Shown here one piece after another: positions 16,841 to 25,111 of a DNA stretch of 64,000 bases. The stretch spans positions 1 to 64,000 of the forward strand of contig NZ_CP010515.1 in assembly GCF_003431325.1 (NCBI RefSeq), read 5' to 3'. The notes beneath the pieces were generated by a model, which did not search any database, was not told the origin of the DNA, and worked only from the letters and a program-made list of their open reading frames with translations. The stretch is from Acidilobus sp. 7A (GTDB lineage: Archaea; Thermoproteota; Thermoprotei_A; Sulfolobales; Acidilobaceae). The translations under genes were made by a program, and so were the position numbers. Within the stretch, counting starts at the first letter, position 1. The number at the start of each line of letters is the position of its first letter.

Positions 16841-17415
16841 GGCTTCCTAGTTATCAGTATGCCCTCCAGCGTCGGCACCACAGCGAAGCGCCAGCCAGTG
16901 CGGCTGAGCACCTGGAAGGTCTCAGCTGGGGGAGGGGGCCTTATGGCGTTGTGGAACATGGCCACCCCGCCGCGCCTCAGCTTCCTCAGGAGGAGCTCGG
17001 CCACCTTAGGGTAGAGGCTCACGTGGACGTCAACGAAGGCTGCGTCAACGCTCTCATCATCAATTCCCTCCAGGAGGCTCACGGCGTCGCCCTCTACGAA
17101 GGAGACCCTCGCGCTCCTGAGCTCCACACCCTTGAAGAAGTCCTGGGCAGCCCTCACCCTCTCGCCCCTCAGCTCGGCAGCTATGACGTCACACGGGCCT
17201 GAGCAGGCCTCCTCGAGGGCCTTTGATATCCAGAGGGTAGAGTACCCCATGGCTGAGCCAAGGTCGAGCACCTTGGCTCCTGAGGCCCCGCTCAGGTGGG
17301 TGAAGAGCACCGAGTAGAGGACGAGGCCGTCCTCGAAGTCTATCCTGCTCACGCCGGCCGAGTCCGAGTCAAGCCTGAGCTTGAGCTCCAGGTCCCTGAA
17401 GTCGCTCTCCTTCAT
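16837..17415 (-). CDS. SAM-dependent methyltransferase
   Basis: A class I methyltransferase of ~192 residues. Motif I is KVLDLGSAMGYSTLW, motif II is DVIAAELRGERV, and the post-II acidic loop is FVEGDAVSLLEGI; AAFVDVHVSLYPKVAELLLR follows. This resembles the O-methyltransferase/tRNA-type fold. The ATG at 17415 is chosen because the TATA-like TTTTTAAAATA at 17448-17458 puts the transcript start near 17428, which excludes the GTG at 17442. Substrate unknown. Confidence 0.8.
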   Translation of the reverse strand: MKESDFRDLELKLRLDSDSAGVSRIDFEDGLVLYSVLFTHLSGASGAKVLDLGSAMGYSTLWISKALEEACSGPCDVIAAELRGERVRAAQDFFKGVELRSARVSFVEGDAVSLLEGIDDESVDAAFVDVHVSLYPKVAELLLRKLRRGGVAMFHNAIRPPPPAETFQVLSRTGWRFAVVPTLEGILITRKP

Positions 17416-17589
17416 GTTGATGCCCTGGGCCAAGGGCAGCACATATTTTAAAAAGTTGAGGTAGATATCTTTATGTTAAAGCAGTTTTTTGATGCGTTCT
17501 GAGGGGAAGAGGAATTTGTAACAGTTTTGTGTATAATTCTGAAAAAGGAAATTTAATTTAAGTTCACCTAAACCCCTTGAGGCGAGAGA

Positions 17590-19194
17590 GTGGACGCAAG
17601 GCTAGCAGGCCTCTCGGCCCTAGTAGTAGTGTTGGTGATAGTGGCTGGTGTCCTAGGAGTCATGTACTCCTCGCTGGCCTCTAAGTACTCAAGCCTGAAG
17701 TCAGAGTACAGCAACGTCAGCTCCGAGGCCAGCACCTACAAGAGCGAGTACACCACTCTGCAGGGCCAGTACTCGAGCCTCAACAGCAGCTACTCCGCAC
17801 TTCAGGGCGAGTACTCTACACTCCTCAGCGAGTACAAGAACCAGCAGGCCGACGTGGTCCTTGCCGCTGCCATGAGCCACTGGAACGACATAGCTATAGA
17901 GAACATAGACCTCGTTGCCCCAGAGTACCTGCCCAACGCAACTCTGCACTGGGTAGGAGGGCCCCTGAGCGGCACCTACAGCGGCATAAGCTCCATAGAG
18001 TCGGTCTGGAACAAGTTCTTCAACATGTACGAGACCGTCTACTGGTACACCATAATACCGCCCAGCGTGGTCATGGTGTCGCCTGGCGTCTACAACGCCA
18101 CGGGCTACGCGCAGTTCCTGGTGGCGCCGACGTCAGCGCCGATAAACGTGCTGGTCCTCAACGTGACTGAGATCCTGACTTACGTCAACACCTCCAGCGG
18201 CTACAAGATAGAGACCGAGGTCTGGAAGGTGAAGCCGCTGCCGCTGACGGACGTAATAGCTGGGTACCCAGGCCAGGAGGCCCTGGCGGAGAGCGCGGTC
18301 CTGGCTGACGCCATGAGCCACTGGAACGACATAGCTATAGAGAGCCCGCAGCTCGTCATGATGGAGTACGCGCCTAATGCGGTCCTGCACTGGGTAGGTG
18401 GGCCCCTCAGCGGCACCTACGTTGGCATCTCGGCTATCAACGCCACCTGGGTCAAGTTCTTCAACACCTACGAGACCGTCTACTGGTACACCATAATACC
18501 GCCAACCGTGACGCAGGTGAGCCCCACCGAGTTCAACGTGACCGGCTACGTCCAGTTCCTTGTAGCGCCAACCGCTGTCCCGATACATCCGTTCGTGCTG
18601 AACGTAACCGAGGTGCTCACGTACGTCTACAACGCTAGCGCTGCGCAGTTCCAGCTCGTCAACGAGGTGTGGAAGGTGAAGCCCCTATCGCTGAGCGACG
18701 TGATCGCCGGCTACCCGCCGCAGACCTACGTAGAGCAGCAGATGGTGCTGGCGGCCGCCATGAGCCACTGGAACGACATAGCCATTGAGAACGCCTCCCT
18801 GATAATCTCCGAGTACGCCCCGAACGCCACGCTGCACTGGATAGGCGGGCCTCTGAGCGGCAACTACACCGGCATCACCGCCATAAACGCCACGTGGACC
18901 AAGTTCGACAACACCTACGAGTACGTGGTCTGGTACGCCCTTGTGCCGCCCACTGTGCAGGTAAAGGGCGACACGGCGATGGCGAAGGCGCCGCTGCAGT
19001 TCGTTGTGTTCCCGTTCCCGACGGCCTCTAACCCGCATCCGCAGGAGTTCGTGCTGAACGTGACTGAGATACTCTACTACCAGTACAACACCACGGCCAT
19101 GCAGTGGCAGATAGTCAACGAGTACTGGATAGTGCACCCGCTGCCAATCTCTGACGTCGCCCCAGGCTACACGCCCGGCCAGTACCAGGGCTGA
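17590..19194 (+). CDS. Membrane-anchored surface protein with coiled coil and three NTF2/SnoaL-like repeats
   Basis: 534 residues. An N-terminal membrane helix (about residues 8-27) is followed by a coiled coil rich in Ser/Tyr/Leu heptads (about 28-84). Three repeats of about 147 residues follow, starting near residues 93, 240 and 389, each opening with AMSHWNDIAIE. Each has LHWxGGPLSGxYxGI and LNVTE and ends with PL..SDV..GY. The repeat looks like an NTF2/SnoaL-like cup domain. Many N-x-S/T sequons suggest glycosylation outside the cell. The likely job is surface display or ligand binding; it is unknown whether the repeats are catalytic. Confidence 0.8.
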   Translation: MDARLAGLSALVVVLVIVAGVLGVMYSSLASKYSSLKSEYSNVSSEASTYKSEYTTLQGQYSSLNSSYSALQGEYSTLLSEYKNQQADVVLAAAMSHWNDIAIENIDLVAPEYLPNATLHWVGGPLSGTYSGISSIESVWNKFFNMYETVYWYTIIPPSVVMVSPGVYNATGYAQFLVAPTSAPINVLVLNVTEILTYVNTSSGYKIETEVWKVKPLPLTDVIAGYPGQEALAESAVLADAMSHWNDIAIESPQLVMMEYAPNAVLHWVGGPLSGTYVGISAINATWVKFFNTYETVYWYTIIPPTVTQVSPTEFNVTGYVQFLVAPTAVPIHPFVLNVTEVLTYVYNASAAQFQLVNEVWKVKPLSLSDVIAGYPPQTYVEQQMVLAAAMSHWNDIAIENASLIISEYAPNATLHWIGGPLSGNYTGITAINATWTKFDNTYEYVVWYALVPPTVQVKGDTAMAKAPLQFVVFPFPTASNPHPQEFVLNVTEILYYQYNTTAMQWQIVNEYWIVHPLPISDVAPGYTPGQYQG

Positions 19195-19293
19195 GGGGCT
19201 GGGGTTGGGGAATAGATTCAGGTCAAACAGTTTTTATTTTGACCTTTCACTTATTTACTCTGGGCCCTCACAGGAGGAGCCGGAGCCCCATGA

Positions 19294-19611
19294 ATGGCTA
19301 GGAAGGGCCTCGGCTTCAGGGACTGGGACCACATGCTGTGGTGGCTGTTCGTCGGCACCAGGGGAGGGGAGATGAGGCTCAGGATCGCCGAGCAGATAAT
19401 CAAGGGGCCTGCCAACGCTAACCAGCTGGCCGAGGCCCTGGGCGTCAACTACAGGACCATTAGGCACCACCTTGAGATCCTCATGGAGGCGGGACTTGTG
19501 GAGAGCGAGGGGCCTAGGTACGGGCAGCTCTACTACCCCTCGAAGGACCTGACCGAGTCGCTGGAGAGGGTGAGGAGGATGATGAAGGAGGGTGGGAGGC
19601 CTTGGCGCTGA
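19294..19611 (+). CDS. ArsR-like winged-helix transcription regulator
   Basis: A 105-residue winged helix. The HTH is ANANQLAEALGVNYRTIRHH followed by LEILMEAGLVES, with a wing at GPRYGQLYYPS. It lacks metal-binding cysteines. The 3' end overlaps the next gene by 10 nt, so regulator and membrane protein are co-translated. This two-gene arrangement is common in archaea. It may control itself and the membrane partner. Confidence 0.75.
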   Translation: MARKGLGFRDWDHMLWWLFVGTRGGEMRLRIAEQIIKGPANANQLAEALGVNYRTIRHHLEILMEAGLVESEGPRYGQLYYPSKDLTESLERVRRMMKEGGRPWR

Positions 19612-19895
19612 CGCTCATGTCGTTCTGGAGCGTCGAGATAGGCCTCTCCGTGGTGGGCCTGGCGCTCTCGGCCTACGTCTTCGCCTTCTACCTTCGCTCT
19701 GCCGCCAGGAGGACGTCGATAGGCAGGAGGGTGACCGCCACGGTAGGCGTGCTGACGGCCCAGATGCTAGTTACGCTGGCGCTCTCCGTGCACCTTGCCT
19801 TGAGGTTCTCGGCCGACGTAGCGGTGCCCATGCTTACCATAGTGACCCTTGAGGTCACCGGCATAGCGCTGCTCACAATGGCCGTGAGGGAGTGA
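19602..19895 (+). CDS. Small membrane protein coupled to the ArsR-like regulator
   Basis: 97 residues with three predicted transmembrane helices (about 10-30, 45-65, 70-92) joined by basic loops (RSAARRTSIGRR). It starts at TTG inside the regulator gene. A further short hydrophobic frame (IIVVLPLAYMLVKRAA) follows at about 19914-19972 without a clear start, so a third small gene or a frame break is possible. Function unknown. Confidence 0.6.
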   Translation: MALTLMSFWSVEIGLSVVGLALSAYVFAFYLRSAARRTSIGRRVTATVGVLTAQMLVTLALSVHLALRFSADVAVPMLTIVTLEVTGIALLTMAVRE

Positions 19896-19992
19896 AGCGC
19901 AAAGCGGCCTGGCATCATAGTTGTGCTGCCGCTGGCCTACATGTTGGTAAAGAGGGCCGCAAAGGAGCTCTGAGGCCGTCGCGCGCTTTATT

Positions 19993-20225
19993 TCATTTCT
20001 TCATTAGTATTTTATTAAAGGCTAGCCTTCTTTCTTCACTTGGCCCTGCCTCTCCCCTGGCGAGCTCCCTCGGCAGCCCCTCGTCCCAGTCCGGGTGTCT
20101 CCTTAGGGCCTCCTCAAGCTCGTCGGCGCCTGCCACCTAGCTTTCCCCAGATCCTGCTCCACCTCCCACACGTAGGCTGAGCCGCCCGAGGACCTCAGCA
20201 GCTCCCTCACCCTCTCCTCGCTCAA
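19993..20225 (-). pseudogene. Frameshifted small charged protein
   Basis: Two minus-strand frames join into one plausible protein. The first starts at TTG 20225 (SEERVRELLRSSGGSAYVWE). The second continues from about 20140 (ADELEEALRRHPDWDEGLPR) to the stop at 19993. A one- or two-base lesion near 20145 would explain this. The family is not recognised. Confidence 0.35.
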
Positions 20226-20315
20226 GGCGCCTCCCGCTGCTAGGCCTTGCGTAGGTTAAAGGCGCTGAGAAAAGGGTTTTTGTCCAATAGCCAACACTAG
20301 GCGAGGGGGCGTGGA

Positions 20316-20858
20316 GTGGAGCCAGTAAGGGCCAAGAGGCTCGGCAAGGACTCGATCAACGGCGTCTACAGGTACGACTTCGACAGCGGCTACTGGGTCC
20401 AGCTTGATGAGTCTGCCTCGCCGCTGGTGCCGGCCGAGAGGTACTCCCTGGTCTACTTTGACAACACCCTGTGCCCGGTCTGCAGGAGGTATGACCTTCA
20501 CTGGTACCCCTTCGTTGAGTCTAACATTGACAAGCTGAGGGGCTTCGGGCTTTACATAGTGCTCTGCGACTGGTTCACGCAGCAGTGCACCTCGGCGAGG
20601 GCCGCCATGACGTTCATAGGGTATGAGGTGAAGGCGTCACCAACCACTGCGCTGCTCCTCAGCGAAGGCTCAAGGGTCGTCTACAGCGAGAGGTACGAGG
20701 GCCTGCTCACCGAGAGGGACCTGGGCAACGTTGTCTTCAGCTTCCCTGAGAGGGCCGAGAGGGCCGCCAGGGGCGAGAAGGTCGAGAGACCCATGACGGA
20801 GGAGGAGATGATGGAGAAGCTTTACACTATGCTCTCCCAGAGGAGCGGCAAGCCTTAG
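20316..20858 (+). CDS. Thioredoxin-fold protein with CPVC motif
   Basis: 180 residues. The central part is thioredoxin-like: YSLVYFDNTLCPVCRRYDLH (CxxC at about residues 56-59) and a cis-Pro-like SPTTALLLSEG strand. A second cysteine pair (LCDWFTQQC) could form a further disulfide. The C-terminus is a charged helix (MTEEEMMEKLYTML). There is no signal peptide, so it is cytoplasmic. It could be a thiol-disulfide oxidoreductase or a redox sensor. It starts at GTG and is not part of an obvious operon. Confidence 0.65.
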   Translation: MEPVRAKRLGKDSINGVYRYDFDSGYWVQLDESASPLVPAERYSLVYFDNTLCPVCRRYDLHWYPFVESNIDKLRGFGLYIVLCDWFTQQCTSARAAMTFIGYEVKASPTTALLLSEGSRVVYSERYEGLLTERDLGNVVFSFPERAERAARGEKVERPMTEEEMMEKLYTMLSQRSGKP

Positions 20859-20983
20859 GCTAAGGCGGGCGCCAAGGCGTTCGGCCCTAGTTAAAGGGCT
20901 TTTTATTCCGCGCCTCCAGCTGGCTAAGTGGGAAGGAGGGTAGCCAAGACAGAGCCCTCTTAGGCAAGGAAGAGGTGTGAGAC

Positions 20984-22312
20984 TTGCTGAAGTACCTGAT
21001 AAGGGCATCGTTTGAAGTGGACGGTAGGGTTGAGAAGCACGACATAATAGGGGCCGTCTTCGGGCAGACCGAGGGGCTCCTGGGGTCTGAGTTCAACCTG
21101 GAGGAGCTTCAGAACAAGGACAAGATAGGGAGGGTTCACATAGACCTCAAGTACCAGGGCACAAAGACCGTCGGCGAGATGCAGATACCGAGCAATCTTG
21201 ACAGGGTTGAGACCGTAATACTTGCGGCCATGATAGAGACCGTCGACAAGGTGGGCCCCTACAGCGCCAGGATAACCGTTGAGTCCATAGAGGACCTGAG
21301 GGCCGAGAAGCTTAAGTGGATAGTTCAGAGGGCCCGCGAGCTCCTGCAGAGCGTCAAGGAGCAGGAGCCTGACATAAAGGAGATAGTCAGGCAGGTCTCG
21401 CAGAAGGCCGAGGCCCAGCCCAGGGTGATAGAGTACGGCGAGGACAGGCTGCCGGCTGGGCCTGAGGTTGAGAGGTCGGACACCATAATAATAGTTGAGG
21501 GCAGGGCCGACGTCATAAACCTCGGCAGGTACGGCTACGCCAACACCATAGCCATAGGCGGAGCAAAGGAGAGGGTGCCGAAGACAATACTTGACGTGGC
21601 CAAAGGCAAGAAGGTCATACTCTTCGTCGACGGCGACAGGGGCGGCGAGATGATAATGAGGACCGTGCTCTCGCAGATGCACGTTGACTATGTGGCCAGG
21701 GCTCCCAAGGGGATGGAGGTAGAGCAGCTCACGGGGAAGGAGATAGCCAGGGCCCTGGCCCAGATGGTACCAGCGGAGGAGGCCATGAAGCAGCTTGGCA
21801 TGGTCCCTGCGCAGCCTGAGGCCGCTCCTCAGCCGGCCGAGCAGGCAGCTGTGCAGCAGCCGGCCCCCCAGGAGGCTGCCCAGGTTCAGCAGCCTGCTCA
21901 GCCGGCCGAGCAGGCCGCCCAACAGCCCCAGGCCGAGCAGGCGGTCCAGCAGGCCCCTCAGCAGCCTGAGGCCGCTCCTCAGCCGGCTCAGCAGGCGGGC
22001 GTCGCCTCCCTGATAATGCCGAAGCAGGTCCTCGACAGCATGAAGGAGCTCAAGGGCACTCTTGAGGCGGTCGCCTATGACAGGTCCTGGAACGAGGTGG
22101 CGAGGCTTAAGGTAAAGGACCTGTTCAACTGGATGCAGCAGGTGGAGTCCGGCAAGGTCTACGCTGTAGTCTTTGATGGCATAATAACCCAGAGGCTCCT
22201 GGACGCGGCCTCCGAGAAGGGCGTCGCCCTTCTCATAGGTGCCAGGATAGGCAGCAGGGTCTCCTCGAGGAAGGGCGACGTGGTCTTCATGACCTTTAGC
22301 GACATCGTGTGA
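20984..22312 (+). CDS. dnaG: Archaeal DnaG-type primase (exosome-associated)
   Basis: 442 residues. A conserved archaeal N-terminal domain (FGQTEGLLG, VHIDLKYQGTKTVGEM) precedes a Toprim domain with IIIVEGRADVINL (about residues 167-179) and LFVDGDRGGEMI (about 213-224). Archaeal DnaG is a core subunit of the RNA exosome and has primase activity. Between Toprim and the C-terminal domain lies a ~70-residue linker of Pro, Gln and Ala (about residues 273-345), clearly low complexity. It starts at TTG behind GAGGTG. The hairpin at 22326-22397 probably terminates it. Confidence 0.92.
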   Translation: MLKYLIRASFEVDGRVEKHDIIGAVFGQTEGLLGSEFNLEELQNKDKIGRVHIDLKYQGTKTVGEMQIPSNLDRVETVILAAMIETVDKVGPYSARITVESIEDLRAEKLKWIVQRARELLQSVKEQEPDIKEIVRQVSQKAEAQPRVIEYGEDRLPAGPEVERSDTIIIVEGRADVINLGRYGYANTIAIGGAKERVPKTILDVAKGKKVILFVDGDRGGEMIMRTVLSQMHVDYVARAPKGMEVEQLTGKEIARALAQMVPAEEAMKQLGMVPAQPEAAPQPAEQAAVQQPAPQEAAQVQQPAQPAEQAAQQPQAEQAVQQAPQQPEAAPQPAQQAGVASLIMPKQVLDSMKELKGTLEAVAYDRSWNEVARLKVKDLFNWMQQVESGKVYAVVFDGIITQRLLDAASEKGVALLIGARIGSRVSSRKGDVVFMTFSDIV

Positions 22313-22325
22313 CTTTTTAAACTTT

Positions 22326-22397
22326 ATGGGGGCTAAGGGGGCGAAAGTCCCCTCCGTGAGGTGGGGGATGGATAGCCCCCATAGAAAAGTTTTTTAT
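22326..22397 (+). terminator. Strong two-layer hairpin with T-run downstream of dnaG
   Basis: A 10-bp outer stem pairs ATGGGGGCTA (22326-22335) with TAGCCCCCAT (22373-22382). Inside is a second hairpin GGGG-GCGAAAGT-CCCC and then CCGTGAGGTGGGGGATGGA. A TTTTTTAT run follows at 22390-22397. It may be a terminator. Its CCGTGAGGTGGGG text resembles the CCGCGAGGTGGGG of the nearby element relic, so it may also be an element end or a structured RNA. Confidence 0.5.
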
Positions 22398-22531
22398 AGT
22401 TATCAATCATAAACTATTCATAAATTATAGAAGAGACATGTGCAGGCCTCTGGCTGTAAGGGCTGAGGCCGCGCCCTCGGGGCTGGGGAACTTACGCCTG
22501 CGGAGGGCGGCCTCCGCAACCCCTCCTCCGC

Positions 22532-22662
22532 GCGGGGCGCCACAGGGCGGCTCCGCCCGATGGAGCCTCCGCTGTGGGCGAGGGGGATCGAGGCCGCCCT
22601 GGGAGGCAGGAAGTCATCACCGCGAGGTGGGGTGCCCCGCCCGTGAGGGCGGGGCAATTCAC
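22532..22662 (+). mobile_element. TnpB-type right-end relic, family C, copy 1
   Basis: This ~131-bp block closely matches 63658-63791. Shared landmarks are GCGGGGCGC, GATGGAGCCTC, GAGGCCGCCCTG, AGTCATCACCGCGAGGTGGG and the end CAATTCAC/CAGTTCAC. It ends in a GCCCCGCCC...GGGCGGGGC hairpin. It overlaps the polB stop codon on the opposite strand. Protein-coding capacity is not evident. TnpB origin is inferred from the hairpin style and context. Confidence 0.55.
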
Positions 22663-25076
22663 TCATCACTCTTCTTCAGGTAGTCGAAGAGGGAGGCCTG
22701 CCTCCCCCCTGCTTTTAGCTCCCTCTCGCTCACTCCGAAGAAGCCGAGTATCCTCATGACGGCTGGCACGACCTGCTTATCTATGTAGTAGTTGACGTCC
22801 ACGTCCTGAGGCTTGACAAGGAAGTAGGGCCTGGCCCTCCTGGACAGCGGTCCGTCACCCTTGACTATGACGTAGCCTATCTTCGAGCCCACGTCCACCT
22901 TGAATCCCAGCTTCTCCATCATCTTGGCTACGTAGACGTGCGGGGCCTCAGCCTCGTACTTGTCAACGCTCTTAGTTAGGGTCTTCCATATGACCAGCTT
23001 CTCCACGTCGACCTTGTTGGACCTCAGGTCGTTTATGATGCCCTTGACGTAGTCAACGGCCTTCTTAACGTCATCATATCTCAGTATCAGCTCAGCCACC
23101 TGGGCCTGGGCCTCCTTGGCCAGCTCGCTCCAGTCGCCCCTCACGGCCTCAAAGCCAACTATGTCTATCTTGCCGTCAGGCGTGAGGCCCGCGTACCTCT
23201 TCTTGGCCTCCGTGAAGAAGACCCTACTGTAGACCTTGTCAACCTTTATGTCAAACTCAAGGCCCTTGGTTATCTCATCGATAACCTTCTGAACCTTCTC
23301 GGGGTCGTTTTCAACGAAGAGGCTGTCCGTGTCGCCATAGTAAACCTTGAGGCCGAGGGACCTGGCCAGGGAGGCGGCCTTAGTTATCAGGTCCCTGCCC
23401 CAGGCCGTCACGGACTCGGCGCACTCCCTGCAGTACCACCTCGCGGCGGCCCAGCCCATGTAGCCATAGCTGGCGTTGGCGAGCACCTTTATCGCCCTCT
23501 GCCTCTCGTTCAGCAGCCTGTACTGCGGGCTGCCCTCCGGGTACTTCTTCATGGCAGCCTTGACCTCGGCCCTCCACCTGAGGAACCTCTCGAGGACCCT
23601 CCTGAAGAAGGCCTCCTTGTCGGCGCAGAATCTGTGCTTAACGCCGGGCGCCTCGTTAACGCTCTCGCAGCTCTCCCCCGGCTTTATGAGGGTGTCGGGG
23701 CCGACGTTGTACTTGACCATTATGCTCGGGTACATGCTGGCAAAGTCCAGGACGGCCACATTGTGGTGTATGCCGGGCCTGGGCTCAAGCACTATAGCCC
23801 CTGTGTAGGTCTCAAGCTCCCTACTCTCCTCCTCAGCCCTGTTGGGCACCAGCTCACCCAGCTTTCTGGCCTCCCTCATGAACCTCATCTCAAGCCTGAA
23901 GGCCACGCTTGCCGCTGCGACCTGGTCGAGCGGGAGGCCGCTTATCTGGCTGAGCTGGGCCCCAAAGGGCAGGAACTGGTACGCCAAGCCCAGGGTTGAC
24001 ACAACGTCATCCATGTTGTAGGCCAGCAGGGTCTTCCTCCTCTCGGGGTCGTCCCAGTACTCGGCTATCCTCCACCAGTCCACGTTAGTCCTCTTGTCCT
24101 TAGGCATGACGCCCAGGTAGTCTGCCACCTCATCAAGTGTCTTGACCTTGACCTCCTCTATCCCCTCAGCGAAGTTATAGAGGTCGACGTTCAGCCTCCC
24201 CTGCACCGACACGTGGCCGAAGACGCTGGGCGTGGGCTCGGCCCCGGCCTTCCTACCTACCTCAAGCTTCACCCCGTTGGCCCTAGCCCTCTCGAGCAGG
24301 TAGGGCCAGTCGAAGGAGTTCTGGTTGTAGCCAACTATTATGTCGGGGTCCTTCCTCTTAATGATGTCAACGAACCTCTGTATGACCTCCTTGTCTGAGT
24401 GCCCTGAGGCCTGGAGCTGGAGCCTCTCGCCGTCGTTAAACGCCAGGCCTATTATTATAACTGGGTCCCTGGCCGGGTTGGGGGAGCCCTGGGGGTTATA
24501 GGCCTCTATGTCGAAGGCCATTACCCTCAGGCCCTCGAGCGGGTCAACGTCAGCTAGAGAGGGGTCCTCCTCAGGTTTACTAAGTAGCCTGTAGGAGCCG
24601 TCAGCTATCACGTCGCTCCTGGCCAGCTGTTCGACCTCAGCGACGTACCACCTCATGGGGTAGAGGTTCAGGTCTATGAGGTACCTCATTGAGAACCTGA
24701 CGTCAGCTTCAAGGACGTCTGAGACGCCCGACAGCTTTGCGGCTGCGTCCCTGTAGTCTCTGACCGTCTCCGGTATCACGGTGGTGACCTTGAGGGCCGT
24801 GACGGGCCTACCGAAGTACTTCATGTTGACCTTCTCAACGGAGGTTATTGGGCTCCTGGTCTTTGAGAGCCTTTTCAGCTCGGCCGCCAGCCTGTCAGTG
24901 TCCTCGCCATCCCTGGGGAGGACGTAGAAGTATGGTCTGAAGGCGTCGTCCAGGAGCAGGAGCCTCCTGCCCCTTGAGTCCCTGGCCCACAGCTCTATTA
25001 TAGGCCTGCCGCCCTCGATCGAGTAGCTTACGTCAAGGAGCTGAAACGTGAGCCTCTCGACCACCAGCTGCACCAT
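22659..25076 (-). CDS. polB: Family B DNA polymerase (PolB3-like)
   Basis: An 805-residue replicative-type DNA polymerase. Exonuclease motifs: MAFDIEAYN (Exo I), VGYNQNSFDWPYL (Exo II), YNMDDVVST (Exo III). Polymerase motifs: DFASMYPSIMVKYN (A), KVLANASYGYMGW (B) and VYYGDTDSLF (C). All catalytic carboxylates are present. DFASMYPSI and the length fit crenarchaeal PolB3 better than PolB1. The C-terminus ASLFDYLKK could be a PIP-like PCNA-binding motif. The stop codon overlaps an element relic. Confidence 0.94.
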   Translation of the reverse strand: MVQLVVERLTFQLLDVSYSIEGGRPIIELWARDSRGRRLLLLDDAFRPYFYVLPRDGEDTDRLAAELKRLSKTRSPITSVEKVNMKYFGRPVTALKVTTVIPETVRDYRDAAAKLSGVSDVLEADVRFSMRYLIDLNLYPMRWYVAEVEQLARSDVIADGSYRLLSKPEEDPSLADVDPLEGLRVMAFDIEAYNPQGSPNPARDPVIIIGLAFNDGERLQLQASGHSDKEVIQRFVDIIKRKDPDIIVGYNQNSFDWPYLLERARANGVKLEVGRKAGAEPTPSVFGHVSVQGRLNVDLYNFAEGIEEVKVKTLDEVADYLGVMPKDKRTNVDWWRIAEYWDDPERRKTLLAYNMDDVVSTLGLAYQFLPFGAQLSQISGLPLDQVAAASVAFRLEMRFMREARKLGELVPNRAEEESRELETYTGAIVLEPRPGIHHNVAVLDFASMYPSIMVKYNVGPDTLIKPGESCESVNEAPGVKHRFCADKEAFFRRVLERFLRWRAEVKAAMKKYPEGSPQYRLLNERQRAIKVLANASYGYMGWAAARWYCRECAESVTAWGRDLITKAASLARSLGLKVYYGDTDSLFVENDPEKVQKVIDEITKGLEFDIKVDKVYSRVFFTEAKKRYAGLTPDGKIDIVGFEAVRGDWSELAKEAQAQVAELILRYDDVKKAVDYVKGIINDLRSNKVDVEKLVIWKTLTKSVDKYEAEAPHVYVAKMMEKLGFKVDVGSKIGYVIVKGDGPLSRRARPYFLVKPQDVDVNYYIDKQVVPAVMRILGFFGVSERELKAGGRQASLFDYLKKSDE

Positions 25077-25111
25077 GTACTGGTGTGAGGCGAGGCCTTA
25101 AGGTGTTACGC

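Noticed and set aside
20960-21922. Long open frame on the minus strand opposite dnaG (320 codons)
   Set aside because: It mirrors the Pro/Gln-rich and G+C-rich coding strand and has leucine/glycine-rich low-complexity translation without any motif; a shadow of dnaG.
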